A DNA stretch of 64,000 nt from contig CALSSA010000002.1 of assembly GCA_943788875.1 (NCBI GenBank), positions 62,001 through 126,000 of the forward strand, written 5' to 3'. The translations under genes and the position numbers were made by a program. Shown here piece by piece: positions 46,514-57,221 of this stretch. Position 1 is the stretch's first letter; every line of letters begins with the position of its first letter. The DNA comes from an uncultured Pseudomonadales bacterium (GTDB lineage Bacteria > Pseudomonadota > Gammaproteobacteria > Pseudomonadales > Porticoccaceae). The notes under the pieces were generated by a model. The model made no database searches. It saw nothing but the letters and a program-made list of their open reading frames with translations, and was not told the DNA's origin.

Positions 46514-47817
46514 TCCCTGCCAGCTAAAACAGTATAAATACCCTGCATTAGCCGCTTGATCTCACCGTCTGTGCTGACAAAAGGTGGCATCACATAAACC
46601 AGTTTGCCAAAGGGGCGCACCCAGACGCCTGCGGCAACAAACTCCTTTTGTATCTCTGCAATATTGACCGGCTCGTGCATTTCAATCACACCTATGGCGC
46701 CCAAGGTCCGCACCTGTGCCACTGACTCAAGCTTGGCAAAGGGTTGTAGTTGTGACTTGAGCGCTGTTTCGATGCGCTGAATACTGTGCTGCCAGTTATG
46801 GTTTAACAGCAGGTCAATACTGGCGTTGGCTACGGCACAGGCCAGTGGATTACCCATAAAGGTGGGGCCGTGCATAAAGCAGCCTGCTTCGCCGGTGCAG
46901 ATGCCATGGCTAACGTCCTCGCTGCACAGGGTGGCTGCCAATGTCATATAGCCGCCAGTAATGGCTTTGCCGAGACACATAATATCTGGGCTGATACCGG
47001 CCCATTCGCATGCAAATAATTTGCCGGTGCGGCCAAAACCTGTGGCTATCTCGTCGGCAATCAACAGCACATTGTGCTGGTCGCACAGCTCGCGCACACG
47101 TCTTAGATAATGTGGCGAGTAGAATCTCATACCGCCAGCGCCCTGAACAATAGGCTCCAGAATCACCGCTGCAAGCTGCTGCTGGTTGTCACTTATGATG
47201 CTGGCAAATTCAGCGATATCTTGCTCGTCCCAGTCTTCGTCAAAAGCGATTTGGGGCGCTGGAGCAAAGAAGTTCTTCTGCAACACCTCGCTGAACATAT
47301 GGTGCATGCCGGTCACCGGGTCGCACACAGACATGGCAGCAAAGGTATCGCCATGGTAGCCATTGCGCAGGCTAAGCAATTTGTTTTTCTGCGGCTGACC
47401 TTTGGATATCCAGTATTGGAAGGCCATTTTGATGGCAACTTCGACGCCCACTGAGCCGCTATCGGCTAGAAATACCTTATCCAAACCGGCTGGTGTTATC
47501 TGTACTAGCTTCTCACAAAGATTCACTGCCGGGGCATGGGTAATGCCGCCGAACATCACATGGCTAACCGCATCGATCTGCTGTTTGGCGGCATCATTTA
47601 ATACTGGGTGGTTGTAGCCATGGATGGTGCACCACCAGGAGGACATGCCGTCGATCAGCTTGCTGCCATCTGCCATTTGCAGATAGACACCGGCGGCAGA
47701 TACCACTTCATAGGCCGGAATCGGGTCAGTCAGAGAGGAGTAGGGGTGCCAGACAAACTGCTGATCTTTAATAAGGATCTGTGACTGATTTTGATTGATT
47801 TGGGTGATCGAGTTCAA
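46510..47817 (-). CDS. bioA: Adenosylmethionine-8-amino-7-oxononanoate aminotransferase
   Basis: BioA makes 7,8-diaminopelargonate in biotin synthesis, using SAM as amino donor. It is a PLP class III aminotransferase: FVWHPYSSLTDPIP and DGMSSWWCTIHGYNHP are BioA-specific substrate segments, and the PLP Lys is in DIMCLGKAITGGYMTLAATL with LLIADEIATGFGRTG upstream. 435 residues is normal. It stands alone here; the rest of the bio pathway (bioBFHCD) is elsewhere. No BirA-type operator is seen before it. Confidence 0.96.
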   Translation of the reverse strand: MNSITQINQNQSQILIKDQQFVWHPYSSLTDPIPAYEVVSAAGVYLQMADGSKLIDGMSSWWCTIHGYNHPVLNDAAKQQIDAVSHVMFGGITHAPAVNLCEKLVQITPAGLDKVFLADSGSVGVEVAIKMAFQYWISKGQPQKNKLLSLRNGYHGDTFAAMSVCDPVTGMHHMFSEVLQKNFFAPAPQIAFDEDWDEQDIAEFASIISDNQQQLAAVILEPIVQGAGGMRFYSPHYLRRVRELCDQHNVLLIADEIATGFGRTGKLFACEWAGISPDIMCLGKAITGGYMTLAATLCSEDVSHGICTGEAGCFMHGPTFMGNPLACAVANASIDLLLNHNWQHSIQRIETALKSQLQPFAKLESVAQVRTLGAIGVIEMHEPVNIAEIQKEFVAAGVWVRPFGKLVYVMPPFVSTDGEIKRLMQGIYTVLAGRD

Positions 47818-47937
47818 ACTATGGGTGACTCCGATGGAATATGGGATGTGCCAATGATATCAAGGCGGTTGAGGGTTACAAGGCTATCTGGTCTTTATCT
47901 CTAAAACCATCAATACAGCATAACAAATGGAGTTTTT

Positions 47938-48774
47938 ATGCCTGTTTTCAAAGTTAGTTTACTACTTTGTACTACTATCCTAATCGCCGTTCTCGGTAGT
48001 GCGTTTGCCGGTGAAGCAATGGCTGGTATCAAGACAAATTATTGGGCCATCTGGGATAAAAGTAACGAGAATAATAGACGCGTTATAGATCATGGTCTCT
48101 TTGACAGTTTGCTGCAACGCTATGTGGTGGTCAATCACCCTTCTGGTATTAACCGTTTTCGCTATGGCGATGTCAGTCGCGATGATAGCAAAAGGTTAAA
48201 TCGGTACCTTGCGCGCATGGCCAAGATTGATCCCCGGGGTTATTCGCGCCGGGAGCAAAAAGCCTATTGGATTAATCTCTACAATGGGTTGGTGATTCAG
48301 AACATATTGCGCCAGTACCCGGATGCAACGCTCAATACTCAGATCAATAAGGGCAAAAAGCTCATTAAGATAGCCGGCGTCAAACTGAGTCTTAAGGATA
48401 TTGAGAATCGAATCTTGCGCCCTATCTGGCAAGATCGCAAAGTGCTGTTTGCCCTCAGTTGCGGTGCGCTGGGCTGCCCCAACATTCAGCGCCAGGCCTA
48501 CACTGCGGCCAATAGTAAAAAGCTGCTTAACCGTTCGGTGCGAGAGTTTATCAATCATCCCCGCGGTGTGGTTGTCGACAGGCACAGTTTGCAGGCGTCG
48601 AAGATGTTTGACTGGTATGCCGAGGACTTTGGGTCGCAAAAGAAACTGATCAAGTTCTTTGCCCAGTATGCAGAGGACAACAAGGCGCTGTATCTGCTGG
48701 GCTTTAAAGGCACCATTGCCTATGGCTATGATTCCCGCATCAATTCACCAGAAGCTCAGTGGCCGAGCTCTTGA
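47938..48774 (+). CDS. Exported DUF547 domain protein
   Basis: A 278-residue protein with a signal peptide (LLLCTTILIAVLGSAFAGEAMA). The DUF547 core is YSRREQKAYWINLYNGLVIQNIL, LRPIWQDRKVLFALSCGALGCPNIQRQAYTA and VREFINHPRGV. The family's function is unknown; conserved Asn, His and Cys suggest an enzyme. It is divergent from bioA and separate from ttcA by 125 bases. Confidence 0.88.
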   Translation: MPVFKVSLLLCTTILIAVLGSAFAGEAMAGIKTNYWAIWDKSNENNRRVIDHGLFDSLLQRYVVVNHPSGINRFRYGDVSRDDSKRLNRYLARMAKIDPRGYSRREQKAYWINLYNGLVIQNILRQYPDATLNTQINKGKKLIKIAGVKLSLKDIENRILRPIWQDRKVLFALSCGALGCPNIQRQAYTAANSKKLLNRSVREFINHPRGVVVDRHSLQASKMFDWYAEDFGSQKKLIKFFAQYAEDNKALYLLGFKGTIAYGYDSRINSPEAQWPSS

Positions 48775-48899
48775 TAGTGGCAGCTATAGTGGCCCCTATA
48801 GAGGCAAGCTATATTTATTAGGATAAAACTTCTCGGTTCCCTTGGTCAAAGCAGGCCTGTGCAATTACAATAGCCAGCTTTTTACTGGGCGTGCCGGTT

Positions 48900-49775
48900 A
48901 TGTCTATTCATAAAAGTCAGCTTGAGGCCAATCGCAAGACCAAGCTTGAGGCCAATAAGCTGCAGAAACGTCTGCGGCGCAATGTTGGCAGTGCCATCGC
49001 TGATTACAATATGATCGAAGAGGGCGATCGGGTGATGGTGTGTCTGTCCGGTGGCAAGGACTCCTATGCCATGCTGGATATTTTGATGGGTCTGCAGCGC
49101 AATGCGCCGATCAAATTTGATCTGGTGGCCGTCAATCTCGACCAGAAGCAGCCCGGTTTTCCCGAACATGTGTTGCCTGCTTATCTTGATACATTGGATA
49201 TTGAATACCATATCCTGGAAAAAGATACCTACAGCATTGTCACCAGTAAAATTCCCGAAGGTAAAACCTATTGCAGCCTGTGCTCGCGCCTGCGCCGTGG
49301 CACGCTGTATGGATTTGCCGAGCAGATCGGCGCCACCAAAGTGGCTCTGGGCCATCACCGCGACGATATTGTTGAAACATTGTTTCTAAATATGTTCTAT
49401 CAGGGCAAGCTTAAGGCGATGCCGCCCAAGTTGCTGGCCGATGATAAGAAAAACATGCTGATCCGCCCACTGGCCTACTGCCGTGAATCGGACCTGATCG
49501 CTCTGGCTGAACTTAAGCAGTTCCCGATTATTCCCTGCAACCTCTGCGGCTCTCAGGACGGGTTGCAGCGCAATGCTGTAAAAGACATGCTGCTGCAGTG
49601 GGAGCGCCAGTTTCCGGGTCGTATTGATACTATATTTGGCGCGATTAAGAATGTGTCACCGTCGCAGTTAGCGGATACGGCACTGTTTGATTTTGCCGGG
49701 CTTAAGTTGGATCGAGAAGCTATTGAGGTTGATAATGGCGAGCTGGAAACCCATATTCGCGCGATCAACTTATAG
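48900..49775 (+). CDS. ttcA: tRNA 2-thiocytidine(32) synthetase TtcA
   Basis: TtcA thiolates C32 of certain tRNAs with an iron-sulfur cluster. The PP-loop is [11 protein letters not shown]. The two CxxC pairs are [12 protein letters not shown] and [32 protein letters not shown] is the family block. ATG 48900 ([14 protein letters not shown]) is taken; the tracked GTG 48891 adds three residues. 291 residues, normal. putP follows 43 bases later. Confidence 0.96.
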   Translation: MSIHKSQLEANRKTKLEANKLQKRLRRNVGSAIADYNMIEEGDRVMVCLSGGKDSYAMLDILMGLQRNAPIKFDLVAVNLDQKQPGFPEHVLPAYLDTLDIEYHILEKDTYSIVTSKIPEGKTYCSLCSRLRRGTLYGFAEQIGATKVALGHHRDDIVETLFLNMFYQGKLKAMPPKLLADDKKNMLIRPLAYCRESDLIALAELKQFPIIPCNLCGSQDGLQRNAVKDMLLQWERQFPGRIDTIFGAIKNVSPSQLADTALFDFAGLKLDREAIEVDNGELETHIRAINL

Positions 49776-49818
49776 GCAGTTTAATAGCGGCAACCGATAA
49801 AAATAATAAGGGGTACCC

Positions 49819-51312
49819 ATGACAGAGCTATCCACATCTACTCTCTCCTCAGCCACCATCGCTGCATTTGTTATCTATGTGGCCATTGTTCTGGCCATTG
49901 GCGTCTTCGCCTATCTGCGTACTAAGAGTGCCACGGATTATTTCCTCGGTGGGCGCAATCTATCACCCACGGTATCGGCGATCAGTGCTGGCGCCTCTGA
50001 TATGAGTGGCTGGGTATTGCTCGGTCTGCCCGGCTATGCCTATGTGGCTGGTCTTGAGGCATTCTGGATTACCCTTGGTTTGACCATTGGCGTGGCGGCT
50101 AACTGGATGCTGATGGCCAAACGGCTGCGCATCTATACCGTGATTCTGGATGATGCAGTGACCATTCCTGCCTACTTGCAGCGCCGCTTTGGCGATACCA
50201 AACCCTGGCTTAAAATGATTGCCTCGGTAAGCATTCTGCTGTTCTTTTTGTTTTATGTGGGCTCTGGCCTGATTGCTGGTGGCAAGCTGTTTAATGCGGT
50301 GTTTGGTCTCGATTATTTGGTTGCTGTGCTCACCGGCGTGGTTCTGATTTTGTTTTATACATTGTTTGGTGGCTTTTTAGCGGTGTCCTGGACTGATGTT
50401 TTTCAGGGGCTGTTGATGCTGGCGGCACTGATTGCTGTGCCTGTGGTGGTGATGTCTGGTGCTGGTGGCATCGGTGGGTTTGGTGATCAGGTGCGGGCTA
50501 TTAACCCGGAGTTATTAAATATCACTACCAATGCCAGTGGTGAGTCACTCAGCACTTTGCAAATTATTAGTCTGTTGGGCTGGGGTTTCGGTTACTTTGG
50601 TCTGCCTCATGTGCTGGCGCGCTTTAAGGCGATTCGCTCTGCGGATGAAGTGGGGGTGGCGACGGTGATTGGCATCAGCTGGTCATTTGTTGGTTATCTG
50701 ATGGCGATTCTGGTGGGTCTCTGCGGTGTGGTGTATCTGGCCAATCCGCTGGCAGATTCCGAGCGCGTATTTATTGAATTGACCAGTGTGATCTTCCACC
50801 CGCTGGTGGCCGGTGTGTTGCTGGCGGCGATTCTGGCGGCGATTATGAGTACCGTGGATTCACAGCTGTTGGTCTGTTCTTCGACTCTGGCCGAGGATAT
50901 CTATCCGATGCTGATCAAGCAGTCCCTCAGTCAGGAGGCGCGACTAAACATAGGCCGTATTGCGGTAGTGGTGTTGGCGCTGCTGGCCACTGTCATGGCC
51001 ATGAAACCCGATAGCAAGGTGCTGGATGTGGTGTCTTATGCCTGGGCTGGGCTGGGTGCTTCTCTGGGGCCATCGATACTGCTGAGCCTTTACTGGCGAT
51101 CTATGACAGCGGCTGGTGCACTGGCTGGCGTTGTCACTGGTGGTGCCACGGTGATTATCTGGGAGCAACTGAGCGGCGGACTGTTTGAGTTGTATAGTCT
51201 GGTACCCGGCTTCCTGCTGTCGCTGGTTGTCATTCTGGTGGTGAGCTCGATCAGTGCTAAACCCTCAGCTGTGGTACATAAACAGTTTGATCAAATGCGC
51301 AGTCAGCTATAG
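49819..51312 (+). CDS. putP: Sodium/proline symporter PutP
   Basis: A 13-span solute:sodium symporter. PutP signatures: AYLRTKSATDYFLGGRNLSPTVSAISAGASDMSGWVLLGLPG (Na+ site), AVSWTDVFQGLLML, and ILAAIMSTVDSQLLVCSSTLAEDIY. 497 residues. RBS AAGGGG lies before the ATG. No putA or regulator is adjacent. Confidence 0.93.
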   Translation: MTELSTSTLSSATIAAFVIYVAIVLAIGVFAYLRTKSATDYFLGGRNLSPTVSAISAGASDMSGWVLLGLPGYAYVAGLEAFWITLGLTIGVAANWMLMAKRLRIYTVILDDAVTIPAYLQRRFGDTKPWLKMIASVSILLFFLFYVGSGLIAGGKLFNAVFGLDYLVAVLTGVVLILFYTLFGGFLAVSWTDVFQGLLMLAALIAVPVVVMSGAGGIGGFGDQVRAINPELLNITTNASGESLSTLQIISLLGWGFGYFGLPHVLARFKAIRSADEVGVATVIGISWSFVGYLMAILVGLCGVVYLANPLADSERVFIELTSVIFHPLVAGVLLAAILAAIMSTVDSQLLVCSSTLAEDIYPMLIKQSLSQEARLNIGRIAVVVLALLATVMAMKPDSKVLDVVSYAWAGLGASLGPSILLSLYWRSMTAAGALAGVVTGGATVIIWEQLSGGLFELYSLVPGFLLSLVVILVVSSISAKPSAVVHKQFDQMRSQL

Positions 51313-51444
51313 AGCGAGCGCCAGCTTTAGCTATCGGCCAACACCATTAGCTGGCCTGTTGGCAGGCAGACTGTGAACCCCGTCAATATCTGAGTAGACA
51401 GAATTTCTTATACTTCGAAAGTCTATTTCGAGGTCTTAAAAACC

Positions 51445-51933
51445 GTGCACCGAGTTAAAATCCACCAGGGCGATATTAACAAGCTATCTGTCGATGCCAT
51501 TGTCAGTGCGAGTGGCTGCGCGTCGCAACTATATGCTCTGCCTGCAACCATGCCTGCGCTCGGCGCTGCACGCCTGAATGAGGCCCAGTGCCCGGTGGGT
51601 GAGGTGGTGATTGGTGCCGCGGACGATCTGCCCGCTGAGATGGTGATTTACACGGTTGGCCCGACTTGGCGGGGCGGTGATTATCAGGAGGAGCAGCAGC
51701 TCGCGTCCTGTTATCACAATGCGATGAACGCGGCTAAAAAACAGAATCTTAAAAGCATTGCTTTCCCGGCCATTAGCTGTGGTGCCTCGGGTTTCCCTAC
51801 CCGGCGCGCGGCGAAAATTGCCATCCATGAAGTCAATCAAGCCCTGCGTCAAAACCCGCTGCTTGAGTCTGTGGTGTTTTGCTGCTTCGACCCGGTGACC
51901 GCGGCGCTGTATCGCAATCAGATGGGCAAGTGA
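51445..51933 (+). CDS. Macrodomain-like protein with degenerate ligand loop
   Basis: A 162-residue stand-alone macrodomain-like protein. The start VKIHQGDINKLSVDAIVSASG and the later EMVIYTVGPTWRGG, NLKSIAFPAISCGASGFPTRRAAKIAI match the ADP-ribose-binding fold. The functional first loop is changed, however: the usual NAAN becomes SASG and the following GGGV...AIHxAAG segment is missing, replaced by LYALPATMPALGAARL. The second loop ISCGASGFP is retained. ADP-ribose hydrolysis is therefore doubtful. GTG start with GAGGT upstream. The 3' end overlaps the convergent antiporter gene by 16 bases. Confidence 0.8.
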   Translation: MHRVKIHQGDINKLSVDAIVSASGCASQLYALPATMPALGAARLNEAQCPVGEVVIGAADDLPAEMVIYTVGPTWRGGDYQEEQQLASCYHNAMNAAKKQNLKSIAFPAISCGASGFPTRRAAKIAIHEVNQALRQNPLLESVVFCCFDPVTAALYRNQMGK

Positions 51934-53156
51934 TTGCCCTTCCACCAGCGAATGCACAATGGTACCGACAAATTTAGCAGGCATGCGGTAAGCATCAGAC
52001 AGTAAAATGCTTGCAGGGAAATAATCTGATACTGCACATGGGCGATATCCAGCACGACAAAGGCCAGTTCGGCCCGTCCCAGCATCCCCAGACCAATTAA
52101 TAGGCTCGAGGCCTTATCAAAATTGCCGATATATCTGGCCGCCAACCCGGCGGACAGTATCTGACCGATAAATAGTCCGACAAACAGAATCAGGCTCTGA
52201 GGTAATACCTCTAGTGCCAGCTGGGAATCGAATACCAATACTGTGCCGAGACTGACAAAAAATACCGGACCAATCCAGGCAAAGGCGATATTGTTAATCA
52301 TATCCTGGGCCTGACGATAGAAGTCGATATTGTGCTCAGGGTGATAATCAAAGTACTCCCGTTTGATAATCAGGCCGGCGATATAGGCACCAATGGCGGG
52401 GTGAAAGCCAAAGTAATCGGCCAATAAACCTACGGTTACCGCAATTAACAGCAGTGCCAGAATGCTATATTCACCATCGCCCATAGAGAGCATCGAGCGC
52501 AGATTAAAGTGCCGGAACCAGGCGATGGGTGGTTGCAGATTTTCGTTGATGGGGAATAACCAGAGGCCAAGAAAACTGACCAGCAGCACAAAAGTAGTGG
52601 CCTTAGCGATAATCAGTAGCAGGCCAGATGCAGTGATTGAGGCATCGCCGGTGGCTATGGGAATCACTATGGCAATGAGAGTCAGAGAGGCGATATTGTC
52701 CAGCACAGCGGAGGTCATTATGCCGGTGGCCGCGGGGGTTTTGTTTAAGCCTTCGGTTTTTAATGACACCATGCTCAATGAGACGGTTGTAGAAGCCATT
52801 GCCAAGCCGCAGAGGAGGGCTGTATTTTTGTCTTGCCAGAACCAGAATGTGGCGCTGTAGGCTACGGCAAATGGTGTCAGGGCGCCAAACAGAGCTATGC
52901 CCCAGCTGCGCTTGATGCTTTTGATAAAGTTGCTGGTGTCTTCTTCAAAGCCCAGTGCAAACATTATGGTGATAAGGCCCAGTTCGGCAAAGTTATTGAT
53001 AAAGTCTGGCAGCTGCACTGGCAGAACGCCTAGATTAACCATGGCTGAGCCAAGAAACAGGTACCACAGAACCGGGGTCAGGCGGGTGCGGTGAGCGAGA
53101 AAGGACGCGACAAATACGCTGGCCCAGATAATAGCTAGAATTTGAAGATCGTGCAC
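51918..53156 (-). CDS. CPA2 family cation:proton antiporter (membrane domain only)
   Basis: A 412-residue protein with about 12 spans of the Na+/H+ exchanger fold: RLTPVLWYLFLGSAMVNLG, NNFAELGLITIMFALGFEEDTSNFIKSIKRSW, TTSAVLDNIASLTLIAI-type Asp segment, and a C-terminal GRAELAFVVLDIAHV. It ends after the membrane part and has no KTN/RCK domain. The start is GTG with CAGGAACAG upstream. It could exchange K+ or Na+ for H+; a coupling to the macrodomain gene is not implied. Confidence 0.88.
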   Translation of the reverse strand: MHDLQILAIIWASVFVASFLAHRTRLTPVLWYLFLGSAMVNLGVLPVQLPDFINNFAELGLITIMFALGFEEDTSNFIKSIKRSWGIALFGALTPFAVAYSATFWFWQDKNTALLCGLAMASTTVSLSMVSLKTEGLNKTPAATGIMTSAVLDNIASLTLIAIVIPIATGDASITASGLLLIIAKATTFVLLVSFLGLWLFPINENLQPPIAWFRHFNLRSMLSMGDGEYSILALLLIAVTVGLLADYFGFHPAIGAYIAGLIIKREYFDYHPEHNIDFYRQAQDMINNIAFAWIGPVFFVSLGTVLVFDSQLALEVLPQSLILFVGLFIGQILSAGLAARYIGNFDKASSLLIGLGMLGRAELAFVVLDIAHVQYQIISLQAFYCLMLTACLLNLSVPLCIRWWKGNHLPI

Positions 53157-53218
53157 AGGGACTGTTCCTGTTGTTGTGGACTCTTCTTAAATCTAGCTGA
53201 TGGCGTGGGTTCGTGCCG

Positions 53219-54940
53219 CTACATTTGTTCCATGACTTCAATACCGAGCAGGTCCAGACCCTGGGCGATGGTGCTGGCGCTGAGTGCGCAGAGTTGCAGT
53301 CTGCTGTTCTGAGTATCGCTATCGACACCGTCTTTTAGCACTGGGCACTGCTCGTAGAATGACATAAAGGCGCTAGCCAGTTCGTAGAGATAGGTGCAGA
53401 TGCTATGGGGGTAGCAGTCTTGGGCGACCTGATTAAGCACCTCTTCAAACTGCATTAGTTTAAAGGCCAGTGCTTTTTCCTGGGGCTCGGTTAGCTTGAC
53501 TGGGGCGGTGAAAGCTTCGGCTTCAATCTGTGCCTTGCGGAAGATACTGCATATTCTAGTGTAGGCATATTGCAGATATGGCGATGTGTTGCCCTCAAAT
53601 GACAGCATGGCGTCCCAGTCAAAAATATAATCATTAGTGCGGGTCTTGCTCAGGTCGGCATATTTGATTGCGCCAATGCCTACCTTGCGGGCAATCACAG
53701 CGATCTCCTCAATGCTTAGATCCGGGTTCTTTTCGCTGACCAGCTTCTCGGCGCGCTCGACCGCTTCCACCAGCAGATCAGCCAGCTTGACCGTGCCGCC
53801 GGCACGGGTTTTAAACGGTTTGCCATCTGGGCCCATCATGGTGCCGAAGGCATGGTGCTCAAGGCTCACTTCTGGCTGCACAAAGTTGGCTTTGCGGCCG
53901 GTTATAAACACCTGTTTCATATGCAGAGACTGACGGGCATCAATAAAGTACAGAATGCGGTCGGCCTGCAAGGTGCCGACTCTGTGTCTGAGGCAGGCCA
54001 GATCGCTGGTGGCATAGAGAAAACCGCCGCCGGACTTTTGTACGATCATTGGCGAGGGATCACCATTTTTGTCAGCCAACTCTTCAAGGAACACCACTTT
54101 GGCGCCTTCGGAGTCAACGGCTAAACCTTGCTCAATAAGAGCGGCCAGTACATTGTCTAGGTCATCGTTGTAGGAGCTCTCTGGGGCAATGTGTTCTGCG
54201 CGCAGTCCGACATTGAGCTGCTGATAAATCTCCAGATTGTGGGCCACGGAGACATCGATAAACTTTTGCCACAGATTGCGGCAGTGCTGGTCGCCGGACT
54301 GCAGCTTGACCACGTAGGCGCGGGCTTTGTCGGCAAACTCTGGGTCAGCATCAAAATGTTTCTTTGATTGCTGATAGAATTTTTCCAGGTCATTGAGCGC
54401 CAGGTCGGCTTGCTCACCTTCACCCAGATGCAGTTCCAGCTCTGCGATCAGCATGCCAAACTGGGTGCCCCAGTCGCCCATATGGTTCTGGCGAATCACC
54501 TTGTGGCCCTGATATTCCAGCAGACGCGCCAGACTGTCGCCAATAATGGTGGAGCGCAGATGGCCGACATGCATTTCTTTGGCTAGGTTGGGCGAGGAAT
54601 AATCAACCACTATAGTCTGTGGGTCCGCGCTGCGATGGTCGATATCAGTGCCCAGCTGCTGGGCTAAAAAGTCATTGTTCAAGGTGATATTGATAAACCC
54701 GGGGCCGGCAATTTCCAGCTTGTCGGCAATGCCCTCAAGGTCGAGATTGTCGAGTATCTTTTGTGCCAGTTCTCTGGGATTGGTTTTCAGCTGCTTGGCC
54801 GCGCCCATGGCGCCGTTGGCCTGATAGTCGCCAAACTGGGGTTTGCCACTGAGGGCGAGCATAGGTGAGCATGGGCTGGGAACTCCGGCGGCTTGCATGG
54901 CGTCGGCAATTCGTTGGTTAAGTCGCGCTTTAATGCTCAT
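53219..54940 (-). CDS. argS: Arginyl-tRNA synthetase
   Basis: Class I synthetase that charges tRNA-Arg. The HIGH motif is in [20 protein letters not shown], and the KMSKS region is degenerate ([12 protein letters not shown]), as usual for ArgRS. The N-terminal additional domain ([17 protein letters not shown]) and the C-terminal anticodon-binding DALR domain ([16 protein letters not shown]...[24 protein letters not shown]) are complete. 573 residues. Divergent from oadG. Confidence 0.98.
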   Translation of the reverse strand: MSIKARLNQRIADAMQAAGVPSPCSPMLALSGKPQFGDYQANGAMGAAKQLKTNPRELAQKILDNLDLEGIADKLEIAGPGFINITLNNDFLAQQLGTDIDHRSADPQTIVVDYSSPNLAKEMHVGHLRSTIIGDSLARLLEYQGHKVIRQNHMGDWGTQFGMLIAELELHLGEGEQADLALNDLEKFYQQSKKHFDADPEFADKARAYVVKLQSGDQHCRNLWQKFIDVSVAHNLEIYQQLNVGLRAEHIAPESSYNDDLDNVLAALIEQGLAVDSEGAKVVFLEELADKNGDPSPMIVQKSGGGFLYATSDLACLRHRVGTLQADRILYFIDARQSLHMKQVFITGRKANFVQPEVSLEHHAFGTMMGPDGKPFKTRAGGTVKLADLLVEAVERAEKLVSEKNPDLSIEEIAVIARKVGIGAIKYADLSKTRTNDYIFDWDAMLSFEGNTSPYLQYAYTRICSIFRKAQIEAEAFTAPVKLTEPQEKALAFKLMQFEEVLNQVAQDCYPHSICTYLYELASAFMSFYEQCPVLKDGVDSDTQNSRLQLCALSASTIAQGLDLLGIEVMEQM

Positions 54941-55017
54941 TTATGGGTTGCTCTTGTGATTTGGCGAGATTTTGACTGCGGATTGTAGGTTTACCGCCAC
55001 TGAAAGCAAAGTCAAAC

Positions 55018-55045
55018 TTGCAAAAAGTCCCCTTATTGCTATAGT
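55018..55045 (+). promoter_or_regulatory. Candidate sigma70 promoter for oadGAB-bolA
   Basis: TTGCAA (55018-55023), 16 bases, TATAGT (55040-55045), then 64 bases to the oadG ATG. The -10 is near-consensus and the -35 fair. Confidence 0.45.
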
Positions 55046-55109
55046 TTTGCCTTTCGGCCTGAACTTGGGGCCCTCTTAAGGCTAACTGCCAACTATATTC
55101 GGAATTTTA

Positions 55110-55346
55110 ATGGACTCAATACTTATCTCGCAGGGACTCGATTTACTCCTTTATGGTATGGGCACAGTGTTTACTTTTCTGACTCTGCTTGTTGGCGTGA
55201 CCAGCGCAATGTCAGCACTTGTTAACCGCGTCGCCCCTGACGAAGTGGAAGCGATGGTCAGTGCCCCGGGACAGGCATCAGCTTTAGAGCCCAGGCTAAC
55301 CCATATTATTCAGGCAGCGATTGATCAGCATCGCGGCAGAAAGTAG
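55110..55346 (+). CDS. oadG: Oxaloacetate decarboxylase, gamma subunit
   Basis: A 78-residue small membrane subunit. One N-terminal span (GLDLLLYGMGTVFTFLTLLVGVTSAM), then a short cytoplasmic tail, the layout of OadG, which holds the alpha and beta subunits together and binds zinc in some species. It opens the oadGAB operon; oadA follows 71 bases later. It would be unrecognisable without that context. Confidence 0.9.
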   Translation: MDSILISQGLDLLLYGMGTVFTFLTLLVGVTSAMSALVNRVAPDEVEAMVSAPGQASALEPRLTHIIQAAIDQHRGRK

Positions 55347-55417
55347 CGGTTTTTTAACTACAGTAAATTTAGATTCGCCTTACATTAACTACAGATATTA
55401 CTTAAACGGACATAACT

Positions 55418-57208
55418 ATGCCCTCTAAATCCCCTGCGCTTGGTATAACCGAAGTTGTTCTTCGCGACGCTCATCAATCTCTCTTTGCGACCCGTATGCG
55501 TATCGACGATATGCTACCGATTGCTGAGAAGCTCGATCAGATTGGTTACTGGTCTATGGAGTCCTGGGGCGGGGCTACTTTTGACTCCTGTATTCGCTTT
55601 TTAGGTGAAGACCCCTGGGACCGTATCCGTGAAATTAAAAAGGCCATGCCCAATACGCCGCAGCAGATGCTGTTTCGCGGCCAGAATATTCTCGGCTACC
55701 GCCATTACGCGGATGATGTGGTAGAGAAATTTGTTGAGCGCGCGGCGGTCAATGGTATTGATGTATTCCGAGTGTTTGATGCGATGAATGATATGCGCAA
55801 TCTGGAGACAGCATTGCGTGCAGTAAAGCAGGTGGGCAAACATGCCCAGGGCACTATCTCCTACACGGTGAGCCCGGTGCATACTATTGATGCTTGGGTT
55901 GATCAGGCGCGGCAAATTGAAGATGCCGGTGCCGACAGTATCTGTATAAAAGATATGGCTGGTCTGCTGACTCCCTATGTGGGTTTTGAGCTGGTCAGCA
56001 AGCTTAAAAAGGCAGTGGCGATTCCGATTCAGCTCCATGCACATGCCACTACCGGGCTGTCGACTACCACTATTACCAAATGTGTTGAAGCTGGAATCGA
56101 TAATGTCGATACCGCGATCTCTTCTATGTCTATGACCTATGGCCATTCTGCCACTGAGTCTGTGGTATCAATTTTTCAGGGTCAGGAGCGTGACACTGGC
56201 CTGAATGTTGAGAAGATTGAAGAGGTGGCTGCTTACTTTCGGCAGGTACGCAAGAAGTATGCTGAATTCGAAGGCTCACTGCGTGGTGTTGATTCACGCA
56301 TTCTGGTGGCTCAGGTGCCCGGTGGTATGCTCACCAATATGGAATCCCAGCTGCGTCAGCAGGGCGCTGAAGATCGTTTGGATGAAGTGTTGGCGGAAAT
56401 TCCCAAGGTGCGCGAGGACTTGGGCTTTATTCCGCTGGTGACGCCAACTTCACAGATTGTTGGTACCCAAGCGGTGCTCAATGTACTGACCGGCGAGCGC
56501 TACAAGTCTATCTCTAAGGAAACTGCTGGGGTGTTGCGTGGTGAATACGGCGCGGCCCCTGCGGCAGTTAATGCTGAGCTTCAGGCCCGGGTGCTGGATG
56601 AGGGCGAAGAGGCGATTACCTGCCGCCCAGCGGACAATATTGAGCCTGAACTGGAAGCGCTGACCATGGAGTTGGAGGGTCTCTCGGCAGAACATGGTTT
56701 TCAGCTAACCTCTGGCGAGGGGCAGATTGATGATGTGCTGACCTATGCACTGTTCCCTCAGGTAGGCCTTAAGTTTTTGCAGAACAAAGATAACCCGGCT
56801 GCCTTTGAGCCTGTGCCTACAGGCAAGGCTGCAGCTGTGACCAATGATGCTGGTGAAGAACTGTACACCGTGGAAGTGGAGGGCAAGTCCTACACAGTCA
56901 CTGTGGCCAATGGCGGCGATGTCAGTGCGATTATTCCGGTTGGCCAGGCGGCTCCCGCTGTCAGTGCGGCGTCTCCAGCTGTTGCGGCAACGGGCGGTGC
57001 GCCAGTTAATGCGCCACTGGCCGGTACTGTGGTCAAGGTGCTGGTGCAGCCGGGTCAGGCTGTGGCTGAGGGCGAGAGCATTATTATTCTTGAGGCCATG
57101 AAGATGGAAACATCGGTCAGTGCGCCAGCGGCGGGCAATATTGTCGAGGTGCGAGTGCAGTCTGGCGACAGCTGTGCTGTCGGTGATGTGCTGGTCACTC
57201 TGGCTTAA
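55418..57208 (+). CDS. oadA: Oxaloacetate decarboxylase, alpha subunit (biotin carboxyltransferase)
   Basis: The alpha subunit transfers CO2 from oxaloacetate to biotin. The carboxyltransferase barrel starts [23 protein letters not shown] and has [13 protein letters not shown] and [18 protein letters not shown] (metal His residues). A Pro/Ala linker ([15 protein letters not shown]) leads to the biotinyl domain with the lysine in [14 protein letters not shown]. 596 residues. A pyruvate carboxylase subunit B is the main alternative, ruled out by the flanking oadG and oadB. Confidence 0.96.
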   Translation: MPSKSPALGITEVVLRDAHQSLFATRMRIDDMLPIAEKLDQIGYWSMESWGGATFDSCIRFLGEDPWDRIREIKKAMPNTPQQMLFRGQNILGYRHYADDVVEKFVERAAVNGIDVFRVFDAMNDMRNLETALRAVKQVGKHAQGTISYTVSPVHTIDAWVDQARQIEDAGADSICIKDMAGLLTPYVGFELVSKLKKAVAIPIQLHAHATTGLSTTTITKCVEAGIDNVDTAISSMSMTYGHSATESVVSIFQGQERDTGLNVEKIEEVAAYFRQVRKKYAEFEGSLRGVDSRILVAQVPGGMLTNMESQLRQQGAEDRLDEVLAEIPKVREDLGFIPLVTPTSQIVGTQAVLNVLTGERYKSISKETAGVLRGEYGAAPAAVNAELQARVLDEGEEAITCRPADNIEPELEALTMELEGLSAEHGFQLTSGEGQIDDVLTYALFPQVGLKFLQNKDNPAAFEPVPTGKAAAVTNDAGEELYTVEVEGKSYTVTVANGGDVSAIIPVGQAAPAVSAASPAVAATGGAPVNAPLAGTVVKVLVQPGQAVAEGESIIILEAMKMETSVSAPAAGNIVEVRVQSGDSCAVGDVLVTLA

Positions 57209-57221
57209 GGAGCCCTAAATT

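Noticed and set aside
47818-47937. GGGTTACAAGG half-site near bioA that might be a BirA operator
   Set aside because: No matching TTGTAAACC-like half at the required distance.
51337-51363. GCCAACA/TGTTGGC inverted repeat after putP as a terminator
   Set aside because: The loop is 13 bases and no T tract follows, so termination cannot be supported.
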